From assembly GCA_934436435.1 (NCBI GenBank), contig CAKSAN010000008.1, positions 96,306-160,305 of the forward strand: a stretch of 64,000 bases of DNA, read 5' to 3'. Each line of letters begins with the position of its first letter. The stretch's first letter is position 1. The translations under genes and the position numbers were made by a program. The notes below the pieces were generated by a model. That model saw nothing but the letters and a program-made list of their open reading frames with translations. It was not told the DNA's origin and searched no databases. Below are positions 1 to 9,406 of this stretch, piece by piece. The stretch comes from an uncultured Acetatifactor sp. GTDB taxonomy: Bacteria > Bacillota > Clostridia > Lachnospirales > Lachnospiraceae.

Positions 1-2
1 AG

Positions 3-827
3 ACAGATCGGGAGTTGTTGATCATCGGAAGCCTGCCGGTGATATATTATATTTTTGACTATGCCACCACGAAGTTCTCCTCATTGTTGTATACCGGGAA
101 CAAGGCGGTACCGGAGTTTTTGGGGTTTGCCATATGTCTGACATATCTGATCTTTTTACTGGTGTATTTCAGGGAGTATGAGCTGAAGAACAAGGCGGAA
201 CAGTACAATGAACTGATCCGTATGCAGTTAAGTTCTCTTCACACCGAGATGGAAAGTACGAAGAAAAGCGAACAGAGAATGTCTATTCTGCGGCATGACA
301 CCAGACATCACTTATCTGTGATCCGCACCCTGATCCAACAGGGAGATACCGGGAAAGCACTGGAATATCTTAACCAGATCAGCCAGACCTATGATGATAC
401 GGTGATAAAGACCTACTGTAAAAATGAGATGGTGAATTCCGTATTGTCTATTTACAGTACAAGATTTGAGGAGCAGAAGATCCGGTGGGAGACACAGGTG
501 ACGATCGGAGAGCAGCTTCCCTGTCCGGAGATGATGTTCTGCGCCATCCTGTCCAATGTACTGGAAAATGCCATGCATGCTGTACAGGAATTACCGGAGA
601 AGGAACGGTATATCTGCCTGTCTCTGTCGGAGAGGACAGGGCATCTCCTCCTGATGGCGAAGAATTCGGTGAAGAGTGCACCGACATTTATAGATGGGAT
701 CCCTGTGACGGAACGGTCCGGACACGGACTGGGAGCCAGGAGCATTGTATTTTATGTGGAAAGGCTTCACGGACAGTATCAGTTCCTTATGGAAAACAGT
801 GATTTTGTAGTCTGGATCATTCTCTAG
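3..827 (+). CDS. Sensor histidine kinase, GHKL type (5' end outside window)
   Basis: The frame is already open at the left edge, so the N-terminus is missing. The visible part begins with two hydrophobic segments (fragment residues about 5-20 and 38-56), then a charged coiled-coil stretch, a histidine box LRHDTRHHL with the likely phospho-acceptor near fragment residue 98, an N box NVLENAMHA and a glycine box GHGLGARSI. This order (membrane sensor, short dimerisation region, HATPase_c_5) is that of AgrC/GHKL kinases, which phosphorylate LytTR-type response regulators and often sense peptides. The partner regulator is not in the window; it may lie just upstream. A strong terminator follows, so this is the last gene of its operon. 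Confidence 0.85.
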   Translation, partial: TDRELLIIGSLPVIYYIFDYATTKFSSLLYTGNKAVPEFLGFAICLTYLIFLLVYFREYELKNKAEQYNELIRMQLSSLHTEMESTKKSEQRMSILRHDTRHHLSVIRTLIQQGDTGKALEYLNQISQTYDDTVIKTYCKNEMVNSVLSIYSTRFEEQKIRWETQVTIGEQLPCPEMMFCAILSNVLENAMHAVQELPEKERYICLSLSERTGHLLLMAKNSVKSAPTFIDGIPVTERSGHGLGARSIVFYVERLHGQYQFLMENSDFVVWIIL

Positions 828-870
828 GAGAGCAAGATGCATTCCGAAGTGAAAGAAATTTTTTTTTCAG

Positions 871-901
871 GCTCTTTTCGTTATGGGAAAGAGCTTTTTT
901 T
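871..901 (+). terminator. Rho-independent terminator after the sensor kinase
   Basis: GCTCTTT and AAAGAGC arms enclose a short loop and are followed by seven T. It closes the kinase transcript before the GGDEF/EAL gene. Confidence 0.8.
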
Positions 902-985
902 GTGGATGTATCCGGCAATTAGTGTTATGATAAAAAATAAGATTCCTATAGTTATGATATACAAAAGATACAGGATGATAAAACC

Positions 986-3900
986 ATGAAAGAACAGAAC
1001 TTAGAGAATACAAAAGATACCTCCGTGTTGGAGATAGTGGGAAATCTGATCACGGAGAGACAGTTTCTGGATGTGATCTGCAGAGATTATACGTCTGTCC
1101 ATTACGGAGACCTTAAGAATGACTTCGCAGAGCCGTTGAAAGTGGCTCTGAGTGCCAACGCCAGCAGAATTGACGGAATCAGATTACAGAAGAAAATAGG
1201 CTATACGGACACGGTCAGAAGCTATTGTGAAAATTTCGTATGTGAGGACAACAGAAAAGAATTTTTGCGTGTTATGGACAGAGAATTCCTGATGAGACAG
1301 CTTTCGGAATCGGATCGATTTGTTTATCGTTACGAAAGTGTTCCCAATCTGGCAGGGCGCCGGTATTTTGAGGTGCAGATCGTACGCGTGACGGAAGACA
1401 ATTTTGACGGGAAAGTTATCGTCGCTTTTCGCCATATTGATGATACTGTGACCAGGGAGCAGGAATACCGTTGGGAACTGGAGAGAATGGCCTACACGGA
1501 TGCCCTTACCGGAATCGGAAATCGTGCGGCATTTACCAGAGAGATGGCGGCTTTTGCTGAACAGGAAAAGGCTGCCTGTGTGGTAGCGGACGTGAACAAT
1601 CTGAAGGTAGGCAACGACAGATACGGTCATGAAGAAGGGGATCGGATGATCCGGGATGCTGCGGAGTGTATCCGGGAGGTATTTCGGGAGAACGGTGTCT
1701 GCTATCGTATCGGCGGTGATGAATTCTGTGTCCTCATCCGGGAAGGCGACAGCGCCCAGATCCGGGAAAGCTTACAGCGATTGGAGCAGCTGACAGTGGA
1801 GAAGAATGCGGTCCGGAGAATGCCTCTGACCATAGCCTGTGGATATGCCCTGCGTGAGAACGCACAGGAGACCATGGAGGAATTATTCAATCGTGCGGAC
1901 GAGATAATGTACGATGTGAAATTCCGCATGAAGAAAGAGTTTCCTGTCTACAGTGAGGAGAGGATCAAGAACTATCTGAACGTACTCCGGATCCTCTGCA
2001 AATCCACAGACTCTTATCTGTATCTGTGGAATATTAACAAGAATGAATGTTGGTTCTTCGGGGAAGTGGACAGGGAGTATGCCCTGCGCAAAAAGGGATC
2101 TCCCACCAATACGGTGGAGGAGATAGTGGATATCATATATCCCCCGGATCGTGCTGCATTCCAGGAGGATCTGGCACGGATCATGGCCGGGGAGAAAGAT
2201 ACTCACGATATGGATTACCGTTGGATGAACCGTAAGGGGGAAGAGGTCTGGATCAACTGCAGAGGCAAGGTGATCCCGGATGACAAGGGCAAACCTTTTG
2301 TTATGATCGGAAGAGTCTCAGATAAGGCCCTGCGTTACCTGTACCATCCTCTGACGAAGCTGTTCAACAAGAATAAGATGTTCATTGATCTCAAGGAGCA
2401 GATTATGCCGCAGAATACCGGCTATCTGATGCTTATGGGAATTGATAATCTGGGCAGCATCAATCTGCGCCATGGCAGAGCCTACGGCGACGATGTTATC
2501 AGGAAATGTGCACAGGTCATGGAAACCAATGAAGCCGTACAAAACGTATGGCACGTAGAAAATAACTGCTTTGCTCTGTATCTGGATGTGGGGAAAGCGG
2601 AGGAGGTACGCCGGATCTATGATAGTATTCTGACAGAACTGTCAGATGATTGCACATTGTCTGCAGGTGTGGTGGCCAACAGCAGAGAACTGTTTGGAGA
2701 TGAGAACAATATCTATGCCTGTGCAGAGATGATGCTGGAGAAGGCAAAAGACATCGGTATTCAGAATATTGTATTTTTCTCACAGGAGGATCTTGCGGAG
2801 CGTCTGAAGACGATCCAGTTTATGGAAGAGATGCAGTCCAGTGTCCGGAAGAACTGTGAGGGATTTTATCTGTGTTATCAGCCGCAGATCAAGTCCGGCA
2901 ACTACCATTTGTTCGGTGCGGAGGCATTGCTTCGCTATCGTTCGGATACCTGTGGGAATATTTATCCGGATGAATTTATTCCTCTGCTGGAACAGTCCAA
3001 ACTGATCAAGCAGGTGGGAATGTGGACCTTGGAGACCGCTCTGCGTCAGTGTAAAAAATGGCGGGAGACGGTACCGGATTTTCACATCAGCGTGAATTTC
3101 TCAGTGGTACAGCTGGAGGATCGGGATGTTGCGGAGAAGGTATTGCATATTCTGGAAAAAGTCGGGATTCCCGGGAATGCTTTGACCATAGAACTTACGG
3201 AATCCATACAGATCCAGAGTATTTCCCAGTTGCTGCCGATCTTCAAGAGCTGGAGGGAAGCGGGAATCGAGCTGTCCATTGATGATTTCGGTACCGGATA
3301 TGCCAGCATGAGCTATCTGAAACAGCTGGATGTCAACGAGATCAAAATCGACAAGATGTTCGTCAGGGATGTAGAGGAAGCTACCTATAATTACCGACTC
3401 ATCAGCAATATGATCGAGTTCGCGAAAAACAGTGGTATGCGTGTCTGCTGTGAAGGTGTGGAGGACATGCGGGAGCTTACGGTACTGGAAGGATTGTCTC
3501 CCAGTCTGTTCCAGGGATACCTGTTCTCCAAACCCTGCGAGACGGGGGACTTTGAGAAGGCCTTTATTGACAGCACCACACCGGAATATCAGGAGCGGCA
3601 GAGCTTTATCCAGAAGATCTACGGTTACAAGGAGAGCATGCACTTTATCTATTTTAATACCAAAAACATTCTCAGGGATACGGATCTGGGTCTCTGGATC
3701 ATAAGGATCAACGAGGAAACCGGATATGCGGAAATGCATATTGACGAGACCATGGAACGGATCATGGGGGTTGAGAAGAAATATACCCCGCAGGAATGCT
3801 ATCATTTCTGGCACAGCAGGATCCGGGAGGATCATTGGGACTATGTGAATGAAAATGTGGAACGTATGATAGAAGCGAATGTGGTGGTACAGCTGCAATA

Positions 3901-4027
3901 TCCCTGGACCCATCCGCTCTACGGAGAAGTCATGGTGCGGTGCAGCGGTCGTCGGATCGAGGACTCCGACGGTATGATCACGCTGGAAGGATACCATAGA
4001 ATCATCAGTGACATAGAAGAGAGATAA
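986..4027 (+). CDS. Bifunctional cyclic-di-GMP enzyme: PAS-GGDEF-PAS-GGDEF*-EAL-PAS
   Basis: A 1013-residue soluble protein predicted to make and/or degrade cyclic-di-GMP. The first GGDEF domain (about 165-310) keeps an intact GGDEF at 243-247 and lacks an obvious RxxD inhibitory site just before it, so it looks active. A PAS-like segment (about 330-450) leads to a second GGDEF-fold domain (about 455-590) whose signature is degenerate (ENNCF at 525-529), probably regulatory. The EAL domain (about 610-860) keeps the EAL triad at 646-648, IELTES, the IDDFGTGY metal loop and a late CCEGVED, all expected of an active phosphodiesterase. A PAS-like tail (about 890-1005) follows. No signal peptide or membrane segments. 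Which activity dominates cannot be read from sequence. With the PilZ chemoreceptor and flagellin nearby, a role in motility choice is plausible inference. Confidence 0.93.
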   Translation: MKEQNLENTKDTSVLEIVGNLITERQFLDVICRDYTSVHYGDLKNDFAEPLKVALSANASRIDGIRLQKKIGYTDTVRSYCENFVCEDNRKEFLRVMDREFLMRQLSESDRFVYRYESVPNLAGRRYFEVQIVRVTEDNFDGKVIVAFRHIDDTVTREQEYRWELERMAYTDALTGIGNRAAFTREMAAFAEQEKAACVVADVNNLKVGNDRYGHEEGDRMIRDAAECIREVFRENGVCYRIGGDEFCVLIREGDSAQIRESLQRLEQLTVEKNAVRRMPLTIACGYALRENAQETMEELFNRADEIMYDVKFRMKKEFPVYSEERIKNYLNVLRILCKSTDSYLYLWNINKNECWFFGEVDREYALRKKGSPTNTVEEIVDIIYPPDRAAFQEDLARIMAGEKDTHDMDYRWMNRKGEEVWINCRGKVIPDDKGKPFVMIGRVSDKALRYLYHPLTKLFNKNKMFIDLKEQIMPQNTGYLMLMGIDNLGSINLRHGRAYGDDVIRKCAQVMETNEAVQNVWHVENNCFALYLDVGKAEEVRRIYDSILTELSDDCTLSAGVVANSRELFGDENNIYACAEMMLEKAKDIGIQNIVFFSQEDLAERLKTIQFMEEMQSSVRKNCEGFYLCYQPQIKSGNYHLFGAEALLRYRSDTCGNIYPDEFIPLLEQSKLIKQVGMWTLETALRQCKKWRETVPDFHISVNFSVVQLEDRDVAEKVLHILEKVGIPGNALTIELTESIQIQSISQLLPIFKSWREAGIELSIDDFGTGYASMSYLKQLDVNEIKIDKMFVRDVEEATYNYRLISNMIEFAKNSGMRVCCEGVEDMRELTVLEGLSPSLFQGYLFSKPCETGDFEKAFIDSTTPEYQERQSFIQKIYGYKESMHFIYFNTKNILRDTDLGLWIIRINEETGYAEMHIDETMERIMGVEKKYTPQECYHFWHSRIREDHWDYVNENVERMIEANVVVQLQYPWTHPLYGEVMVRCSGRRIEDSDGMITLEGYHRIISDIEER

Positions 4028-4095
4028 AAAAGAGACAGAGAAGACACTGGAGCATAAAAACAGAAACAGAGAATAGGAAGGGAGCAGACAGGCAT

Positions 4096-6909
4096 ATGAA
4101 ATACACATTGGATTATCAGAAATATGCGGAACTGGCAAGGCGTGTGGCCGCAGAAGGAAGTGTACTGCTTCGCAATGAAGAGGATGCCCTGCCTTTACAG
4201 AAAGGACAGAGAGTATCCGTCTTCGGCAGGACACAGTTTGAACATTATAAGAGCGGGACCGGCTCCGGCGGTATGGTCAATGCCCCTTATGTCACCAATA
4301 TTACAGACAGTCTCAAAGAAGACGGAACGGTGCAGGTGAACGAAGCACTGGAAACACTGTACAGGGAATGGCTGAAGGATCATCCCTTTGATGTGGGAGA
4401 AGGCTGGGCCATGGAACCCTGGAATCAGGAGGAGATGCCCGTCAGCGAAGAACTGGCAGGGCAGGCGGCAGAACAGTCGGATCTGGCCATCGTGGTCATC
4501 GGCCGTACCGCCGGGGAGGACAAGGACAATAGTGCTACACAGGGGAGTTATCTGCTGACAGCTGCGGAGGAGGAGATCCTTCGGAATGTCTGCAATGCAT
4601 TTGCCCGGACCATTGTAGTGCTGAACGTGGGCAATATCATGGATATGAAGTGGGTAGAACGTTATAAACCCCAGGCGGTGCTCTATGTGTGGCAGGGCGG
4701 TCAGGAGGGCGGCAGAGCCGCAGCGGATGTCCTGACAGGCAAGATAAATCCCAGCGGAAAGCTCAGTGATACCATTGCGGAGGATATTGCGGATTATCCT
4801 TCTACGGAAAACTTCGGAGATCCGGTGGAGAACTTCTATACCGAGGATATCTATGTTGGTTATCGCTATTTTGAGACCTTTGCCAGAGATAAAGTAAAAT
4901 ATCCGTTTGGTTTTGGCCTGTCCTACACCCGGTTCCAGACAGAGACTATGGGACTGGCGGTGCAGGGAACTACAGTGACAGCTATCGGTAAAGTTACCAA
5001 TGTGGGGGGGATGTCCGGCAGAGAGACCATGCAGGTCTATGTGGAGGCACCCCAGGGCAGGCTGGGTAAGCCCCTGCGTCAGCTGGCAGCGTATGCGAAG
5101 ACGGAGGAACTGAAGCCCGGAGAGAGCGAAGAACTGATTCTGCGAGCAGAGTTAACAGAGCTTGCTTCCTATGATGACAGTGGTGTCACCGGACACAAGT
5201 CCTGTTATGTGCTGGAAGAAGGAGACTATATTTTCTATGTGGGTACGGATGTACGGAGCGCAAGAGTCGTCGGAAAGGTGACGTTGTCTGAACTCCAGGT
5301 GGTGCGGACGGCCACGGAGGCATTGGCACCGGTACAGGCATTTAAGCGCTTAAGACCGTTCTTCTTCGGAGAAAATGACCATGCCATCGCCAACTGGGAG
5401 GATGTTCCCCTACAGACCATCAATCTGGCGGAACGTATTTTACGGGAGAGACCGACACAGAGCGGGTATGTGGGAGATCAGGGCTGGAAGCTGGCAGATG
5501 TCTATGATAAAAAGATAACGCTGGAACAGTTCCTGACACAGCTGTCAGATGAAGATCTGATCTGTATGACCCGCGGGGAGGGCATGTGCTCCCCTAAGGT
5601 TACGCCGGGAACGGCAGCAGCTTTCGGTGGTGTTACTGACAGACTGGAGCGGTTTGGAATCCCGGTGGCTTGTTGTTCCGATGGTCCCTCAGGTATCCGG
5701 ATGGACTGTGGAACCATGGCCTATGCCCTGCCGAATGGTACGCTGCTGGCCTGTACCTTTGATCCGGAACTGGTGGAAGAACTGTATGAGATGGAGGGTA
5801 TGGAGCTTCGTAAGAACAAGATCGACTCCCTCTTAGGTCCCGGCATCAATATTCACAGGAATCCGCTGAACGGTCGTAATTTTGAGTATTTTTCCGAGGA
5901 TCCCTACCTCACCGGCACCATGGCGGCAGCCCAGCTTACCGGCATGGGAAAATACGGTGTTACCGGTACGATCAAACATTTTGCATGTAATAATCAGGAA
6001 TTCAAGCGGCATGATACCAATGCCATCGTATCCGAGAGAGCATTGCGGGAGATTTATTTGAAGGGATTCGAGATCGCTGTAAAGCAGGGCGGTGCCTACA
6101 GTATCATGTCTACCTATGGTCCGGTAAACGGACTGTGGACCGCGGGCAGCTATGATCTCTTAACGACGATTCTCCGTAAGGAGTGGGGCTATCAGGGCAT
6201 TGTCATGACCGACTGGTGGGCGAAGATCAATGAGGAGGGCGAGGCCGGTTCCAAGAGCCAGACGATTCCCATGGTACGGGCACAGAATGACATCTATATG
6301 GTCGTGGCCGATGCGGCATCCAATTCCGGCAGGGACAATACTGCGGAAGGGCTGGCGGACGGCAGACTGACCAGAGCCCAGCTTATGCGGAATGCGGCAA
6401 ACATTTGTCGGTTCCTGCTGCGCTGCGCCGCTATGGACAGACTGCTTGGCAGAGAGGAAGAGGAGTGTACGGAACTTCACAGCCCGGTAAGCACCGAGGG
6501 TGCCGGGGACAGCGGACAGGTGCTGGCCCGCCTGGAACTGCCGGAACCGAAGATGGGAGAAGAGATAGAACTCCCGTTAGAGAAGCTGACTACGAAAAAG
6601 GGCACCAGTGCGGTATACCAGCTGCGTTTCCCCAAGGTTGGACGATATGAACTGGTATTCCGGATGAGTTCGACCCTTGGCTCTCTGGCGCAGCTGCCCA
6701 TTTCCGTATTCCTGAACAATACATTGCAGCAGACTGTGACTATCAATGGTACAGAAGGTAAAATCGTGGAACAGTTCGTGATTCTGCCGATCCGGCAGGA
6801 TGGTGAGAAGTACATGAAGCTGTATTTCGGAGAAAGCGGCATCGAGATGCATCAGATGTTTTTACGATATGTGGGGAAGAATGATATTGAAAGCTTTCGG
6901 AATGAATAA
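4096..6909 (+). CDS. Glycoside hydrolase family 3 beta-glucosidase, inverted domain order
   Basis: A 937-residue cytoplasmic enzyme predicted to release glucose or a related sugar from beta-linked oligosaccharides. The usual GH3 order is swapped: the alpha/beta sandwich normally at the C-terminus comes first (about 5-270), then a fibronectin-III-like domain (about 270-420), then the TIM-barrel catalytic domain (about 470-790) with GPGINIHRNPLNGRNFEYFSEDP, KHFACNN and the nucleophile motif VMTDWW, where Asp706 is the expected nucleophile. The last about 120 residues form a carbohydrate-binding-like beta-sandwich. The same inverted order is known for BglA-type enzymes of Butyrivibrio and Ruminococcus. 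No signal peptide, so it acts on imported oligosaccharides. It follows the GGDEF/EAL gene by 68 nt. Confidence 0.93.
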   Translation: MKYTLDYQKYAELARRVAAEGSVLLRNEEDALPLQKGQRVSVFGRTQFEHYKSGTGSGGMVNAPYVTNITDSLKEDGTVQVNEALETLYREWLKDHPFDVGEGWAMEPWNQEEMPVSEELAGQAAEQSDLAIVVIGRTAGEDKDNSATQGSYLLTAAEEEILRNVCNAFARTIVVLNVGNIMDMKWVERYKPQAVLYVWQGGQEGGRAAADVLTGKINPSGKLSDTIAEDIADYPSTENFGDPVENFYTEDIYVGYRYFETFARDKVKYPFGFGLSYTRFQTETMGLAVQGTTVTAIGKVTNVGGMSGRETMQVYVEAPQGRLGKPLRQLAAYAKTEELKPGESEELILRAELTELASYDDSGVTGHKSCYVLEEGDYIFYVGTDVRSARVVGKVTLSELQVVRTATEALAPVQAFKRLRPFFFGENDHAIANWEDVPLQTINLAERILRERPTQSGYVGDQGWKLADVYDKKITLEQFLTQLSDEDLICMTRGEGMCSPKVTPGTAAAFGGVTDRLERFGIPVACCSDGPSGIRMDCGTMAYALPNGTLLACTFDPELVEELYEMEGMELRKNKIDSLLGPGINIHRNPLNGRNFEYFSEDPYLTGTMAAAQLTGMGKYGVTGTIKHFACNNQEFKRHDTNAIVSERALREIYLKGFEIAVKQGGAYSIMSTYGPVNGLWTAGSYDLLTTILRKEWGYQGIVMTDWWAKINEEGEAGSKSQTIPMVRAQNDIYMVVADAASNSGRDNTAEGLADGRLTRAQLMRNAANICRFLLRCAAMDRLLGREEEECTELHSPVSTEGAGDSGQVLARLELPEPKMGEEIELPLEKLTTKKGTSAVYQLRFPKVGRYELVFRMSSTLGSLAQLPISVFLNNTLQQTVTINGTEGKIVEQFVILPIRQDGEKYMKLYFGESGIEMHQMFLRYVGKNDIESFRNE

Positions 6910-6986
6910 CACTTCAGGGAGTCTTATATACTATCATCCCGTAAAAACCTTAACGGAATATTTATGCATAGAAACTGGAAGAAGAA

Positions 6987-7015
6987 TTGACTTCTGCCTC
7001 TATTTCGGATAAAAT
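6987..7015 (+). promoter_or_regulatory. Sigma-A-type promoter for the permease gene
   Basis: TTGACT (6987-6992), a 17-nt spacer and TAAAAT (7010-7015), about 135 nt upstream of the permease start. Good match to the vegetative consensus. Confidence 0.6.
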
Positions 7016-7151
7016 CATATCTTGAGCGTTTTAGTCGAAAGGTGCGAAAAACCCTTAATTTTTAAGAAAAAATCAAGAAAATAAAAGGGAAAAAGCGAGG
7101 CTAAAAATGCTTAATAAAGACAAATGAAAAATGTACGAGGAGGCAGGAAAA

Positions 7152-8510
7152 GTGATAGCACAAATACTTGCAGTAGTCATATTTCTGGCGATGTTTGTAT
7201 TGATCGTTCTGGAAGTATGGGAGAGACACATTATCACATTGGGCTGCGGCCTGCTGACACTGGTTCTGGTGTTCGGATTGGGAATGCACAGTATGAGCGC
7301 AGTGTTGGAGACCTTGAACCTGGGAAGCTTTTTTACAAGTCATTTCTGGTACACGGCGGGACAGTCCGCAGAGGCTTCCAGTGGTATCAACTGGGAGACT
7401 ATAGTGTTCGTGGCGGGAATGATGATCATGGTAGAAGGAATGGCACGGGTTGGATTTTTCCGCTGGCTGTGTATGCGCCTTGCCAAGATGGTCAGGTATA
7501 AGGTAGTACCGCTGTTTATCACTTTTATGGTATTATCCGGTGTTCTGGCAATGTTCATTGACAGTATTACCGTAATCCTGTTCCTGGCAGCAGTCACCAT
7601 TGAATTGTCACAACTCCTGAAGTTCAATCCGGTACCCATGATTCTGGCGGAAGTGTTCTGTGCAAACCTGGGCGGATCCGCAACCATGTGCGGAGATCCC
7701 CCCAACATTATTATCGGTACTTCCCTGGGATATTCCTTCACGGATTTCCTTACCAATACCGGTGTGATGGCAGGAGTCTCCCTGATTGTGGTGGTACTGT
7801 ATTTTTATCTGGTATTTCATAAGGAACTGCGCGCCAGCGAAGCAGCTACGGCAGGCAGCAACCAGACCTACCCGGATCCTTCCGAGGCCATTACCGACAA
7901 AAAGGGATTCATTATCAGCACCGTTATTTTCCTGTGTGCAATAGCGTTGTTAGTGACCCATGCGCAGACAGGGCTGACCGTATCCTGCATCGGTGTATTT
8001 ATCTCCATTGTGACACTGATCGCCGCAGGCAAGGACGCGCCGAAGCTGATCAGACAGATCGATTATAAGACGCTTTTGTTCTTCGTAGGATTGTTTATGG
8101 TCGTAGGTGGTCTGGAACAGACCGGTATTCTGAAACTTATGGCCAACTTCATCGGAGACATCAGTAACGGTAACATGATGCTGATGATTGCTATTATCCT
8201 GTGGATCTCTGCTACCGCCAGTGCGTTCGTGGATAATATTCCTTTTGCGGCTACCATGATTCCTATTATCAGCAGCCTGTCCGCTACGCAGGGTGTAGAT
8301 CTGTCCATTCTGGCATGGGCGCTGGCTATGGGAACTGATATCGGTGGAAGCGCAACCCCTATCGGCGCATCTGCCAATGTGGTAGGTATTGCTACCGCAG
8401 CGAAGGCCGGTCATATGATTAAGTGGGGAAAATATTGCAAAGTTATGGCACCTGCGACTATAATAGTAGTAGGAATCTCCATGTTGATGATCTACGCGAG
8501 ATACCTATAA
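7152..8510 (+). CDS. SLC13/ArsB/NhaD-type (IT superfamily) membrane permease
   Basis: A 452-residue integral membrane protein with about 10-12 hydrophobic helices. Two signature re-entrant motifs typical of the ion-transporter superfamily are present: GDPPN at about 181-185 in the first half and a GGSATPIGASANVVG motif in the second half. This places it with Na+/H+ antiporters of NhaD type, arsenite pumps and Na+/dicarboxylate permeases; the substrate is not decidable from sequence. I chose GTG at 7152 because the sequence GAGGAGG (7137-7143) sits 8 nt before it; the in-frame ATG at 7131 would put this ribosome site inside the coding region. The cytidylate-kinase-like gene follows 21 nt later, so they are probably one transcript. 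Confidence 0.85.
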   Translation: MIAQILAVVIFLAMFVLIVLEVWERHIITLGCGLLTLVLVFGLGMHSMSAVLETLNLGSFFTSHFWYTAGQSAEASSGINWETIVFVAGMMIMVEGMARVGFFRWLCMRLAKMVRYKVVPLFITFMVLSGVLAMFIDSITVILFLAAVTIELSQLLKFNPVPMILAEVFCANLGGSATMCGDPPNIIIGTSLGYSFTDFLTNTGVMAGVSLIVVVLYFYLVFHKELRASEAATAGSNQTYPDPSEAITDKKGFIISTVIFLCAIALLVTHAQTGLTVSCIGVFISIVTLIAAGKDAPKLIRQIDYKTLLFFVGLFMVVGGLEQTGILKLMANFIGDISNGNMMLMIAIILWISATASAFVDNIPFAATMIPIISSLSATQGVDLSILAWALAMGTDIGGSATPIGASANVVGIATAAKAGHMIKWGKYCKVMAPATIIVVGISMLMIYARYL

Positions 8511-8531
8511 AGCCATAAGGAGGGCAGACCC

Positions 8532-9131
8532 ATGAGTGAACAACTGATTATCTCCGTCAGCCGTGAATACGGCAGCGGCGGACATGAAATAGCACAGAAG
8601 CTGGCAGAATATTATAATCTGCCGCTGTACGATCATAACCTGTTAGATGAGGTGGCTGCAAGCATGAATGTGAGCAGCAAGGAACTGGCAGAGTTCGATG
8701 AAATGAGACGTAACAAATTCCTGTACCGCAGTGTGATAGGAATGAACAGCTCTCCGGCAGATAATGTGGCCAAAATGCAGTTTGACTACATCAAGAAAAA
8801 GGCAGAGGCAGGAGAATCCTTCGTGATCGTAGGACGTTGCTCCGAGATCGTGCTGAAGGACAATCCCAACCTGATCTCCATCTTTGTGTTGGGAGATAAA
8901 GAAGCCAAGATCCAGCGTATTATGAAAATTTATGAACTGGATGCCCGTCACGCGGAAGAGCGCATGATCGAGAAGGATCGCCGCAGAAAATATTACCATA
9001 ACAGTCATTGTAAGGTAAAATGGGGCGATTCCCGTAACTATGATGTATCCATCAACAGCAGCAGGCTGGGAGTGGACGGTACCATGGATGCTCTGAAGAA
9101 TTACATAGATGCACGGATCGCTCATAAGTAA
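8532..9131 (+). CDS. Cytidylate-kinase-like family protein
   Basis: A 199-residue soluble protein starting with the P-loop-like nucleotide-binding region SREYGSGGHEI, followed by the lid and LID-arginine region (RRKYYHNSHCKVKWGD). It matches the Cytidylate_kin2 family, small P-loop kinases common in Firmicutes whose substrate is mostly untested; they are distinct from the canonical Cmk that phosphorylates CMP. The gene is co-oriented with the permease 21 nt upstream and ends at a strong terminator. The link to ion transport is only positional. Confidence 0.85.
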   Translation: MSEQLIISVSREYGSGGHEIAQKLAEYYNLPLYDHNLLDEVAASMNVSSKELAEFDEMRRNKFLYRSVIGMNSSPADNVAKMQFDYIKKKAEAGESFVIVGRCSEIVLKDNPNLISIFVLGDKEAKIQRIMKIYELDARHAEERMIEKDRRRKYYHNSHCKVKWGDSRNYDVSINSSRLGVDGTMDALKNYIDARIAHK

Positions 9132-9159
9132 AAGCAACAAATGAGTTAACAAAATTACA

Positions 9160-9220
9160 GGGACTATTTGCGGACAGCATGCGAAAGAGAATAGCTTAGC
9201 TGCCGCAGATAGTCCTTTTT
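9160..9220 (+). terminator. Terminator after the permease/kinase-like pair
   Basis: GGACTATTTGCGG pairs with CCGCAGATAGTCC across a loop of about 28 nt and is followed by TTTTT. Confidence 0.75.
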
Positions 9221-9287
9221 ATGGTAAAAAATTTCTTTTCTTAAGATCAGGGGTACAACATTTAAGCAAATATTAAGGATTTCTGCC

Positions 9288-9316
9288 GTGACGAATACAG
9301 GAGAGTGTGGTATTAT
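9288..9316 (+). promoter_or_regulatory. Sigma-A-type promoter for the LCP operon
   Basis: GTGACG (9288-9293), 17-nt spacer, TATTAT (9311-9316). The start codon of the LCP gene is 90 nt downstream. Confidence 0.5.
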
Positions 9317-9406
9317 CTCTAGGAGATGAATAAGAAGCAAAATAAGCAGGAAAGAGCAATGAAGTAAGGAACGTACCGGATCAGGTACGTGGAAGTGAGG
9401 TACAGG

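Noticed and set aside
3101..4234. 377-codon open frame on the minus strand
   Set aside because: Lies antisense over the EAL/PAS coding region and into the GH3 gene; composition is that of a shadow frame and no family motifs are present.
9389..9406. GTG start six codons upstream for the LCP gene
   Set aside because: It would place the ribosome site (GGAAGTGAGG) within the coding region; ATG at 9407 has correct spacing.
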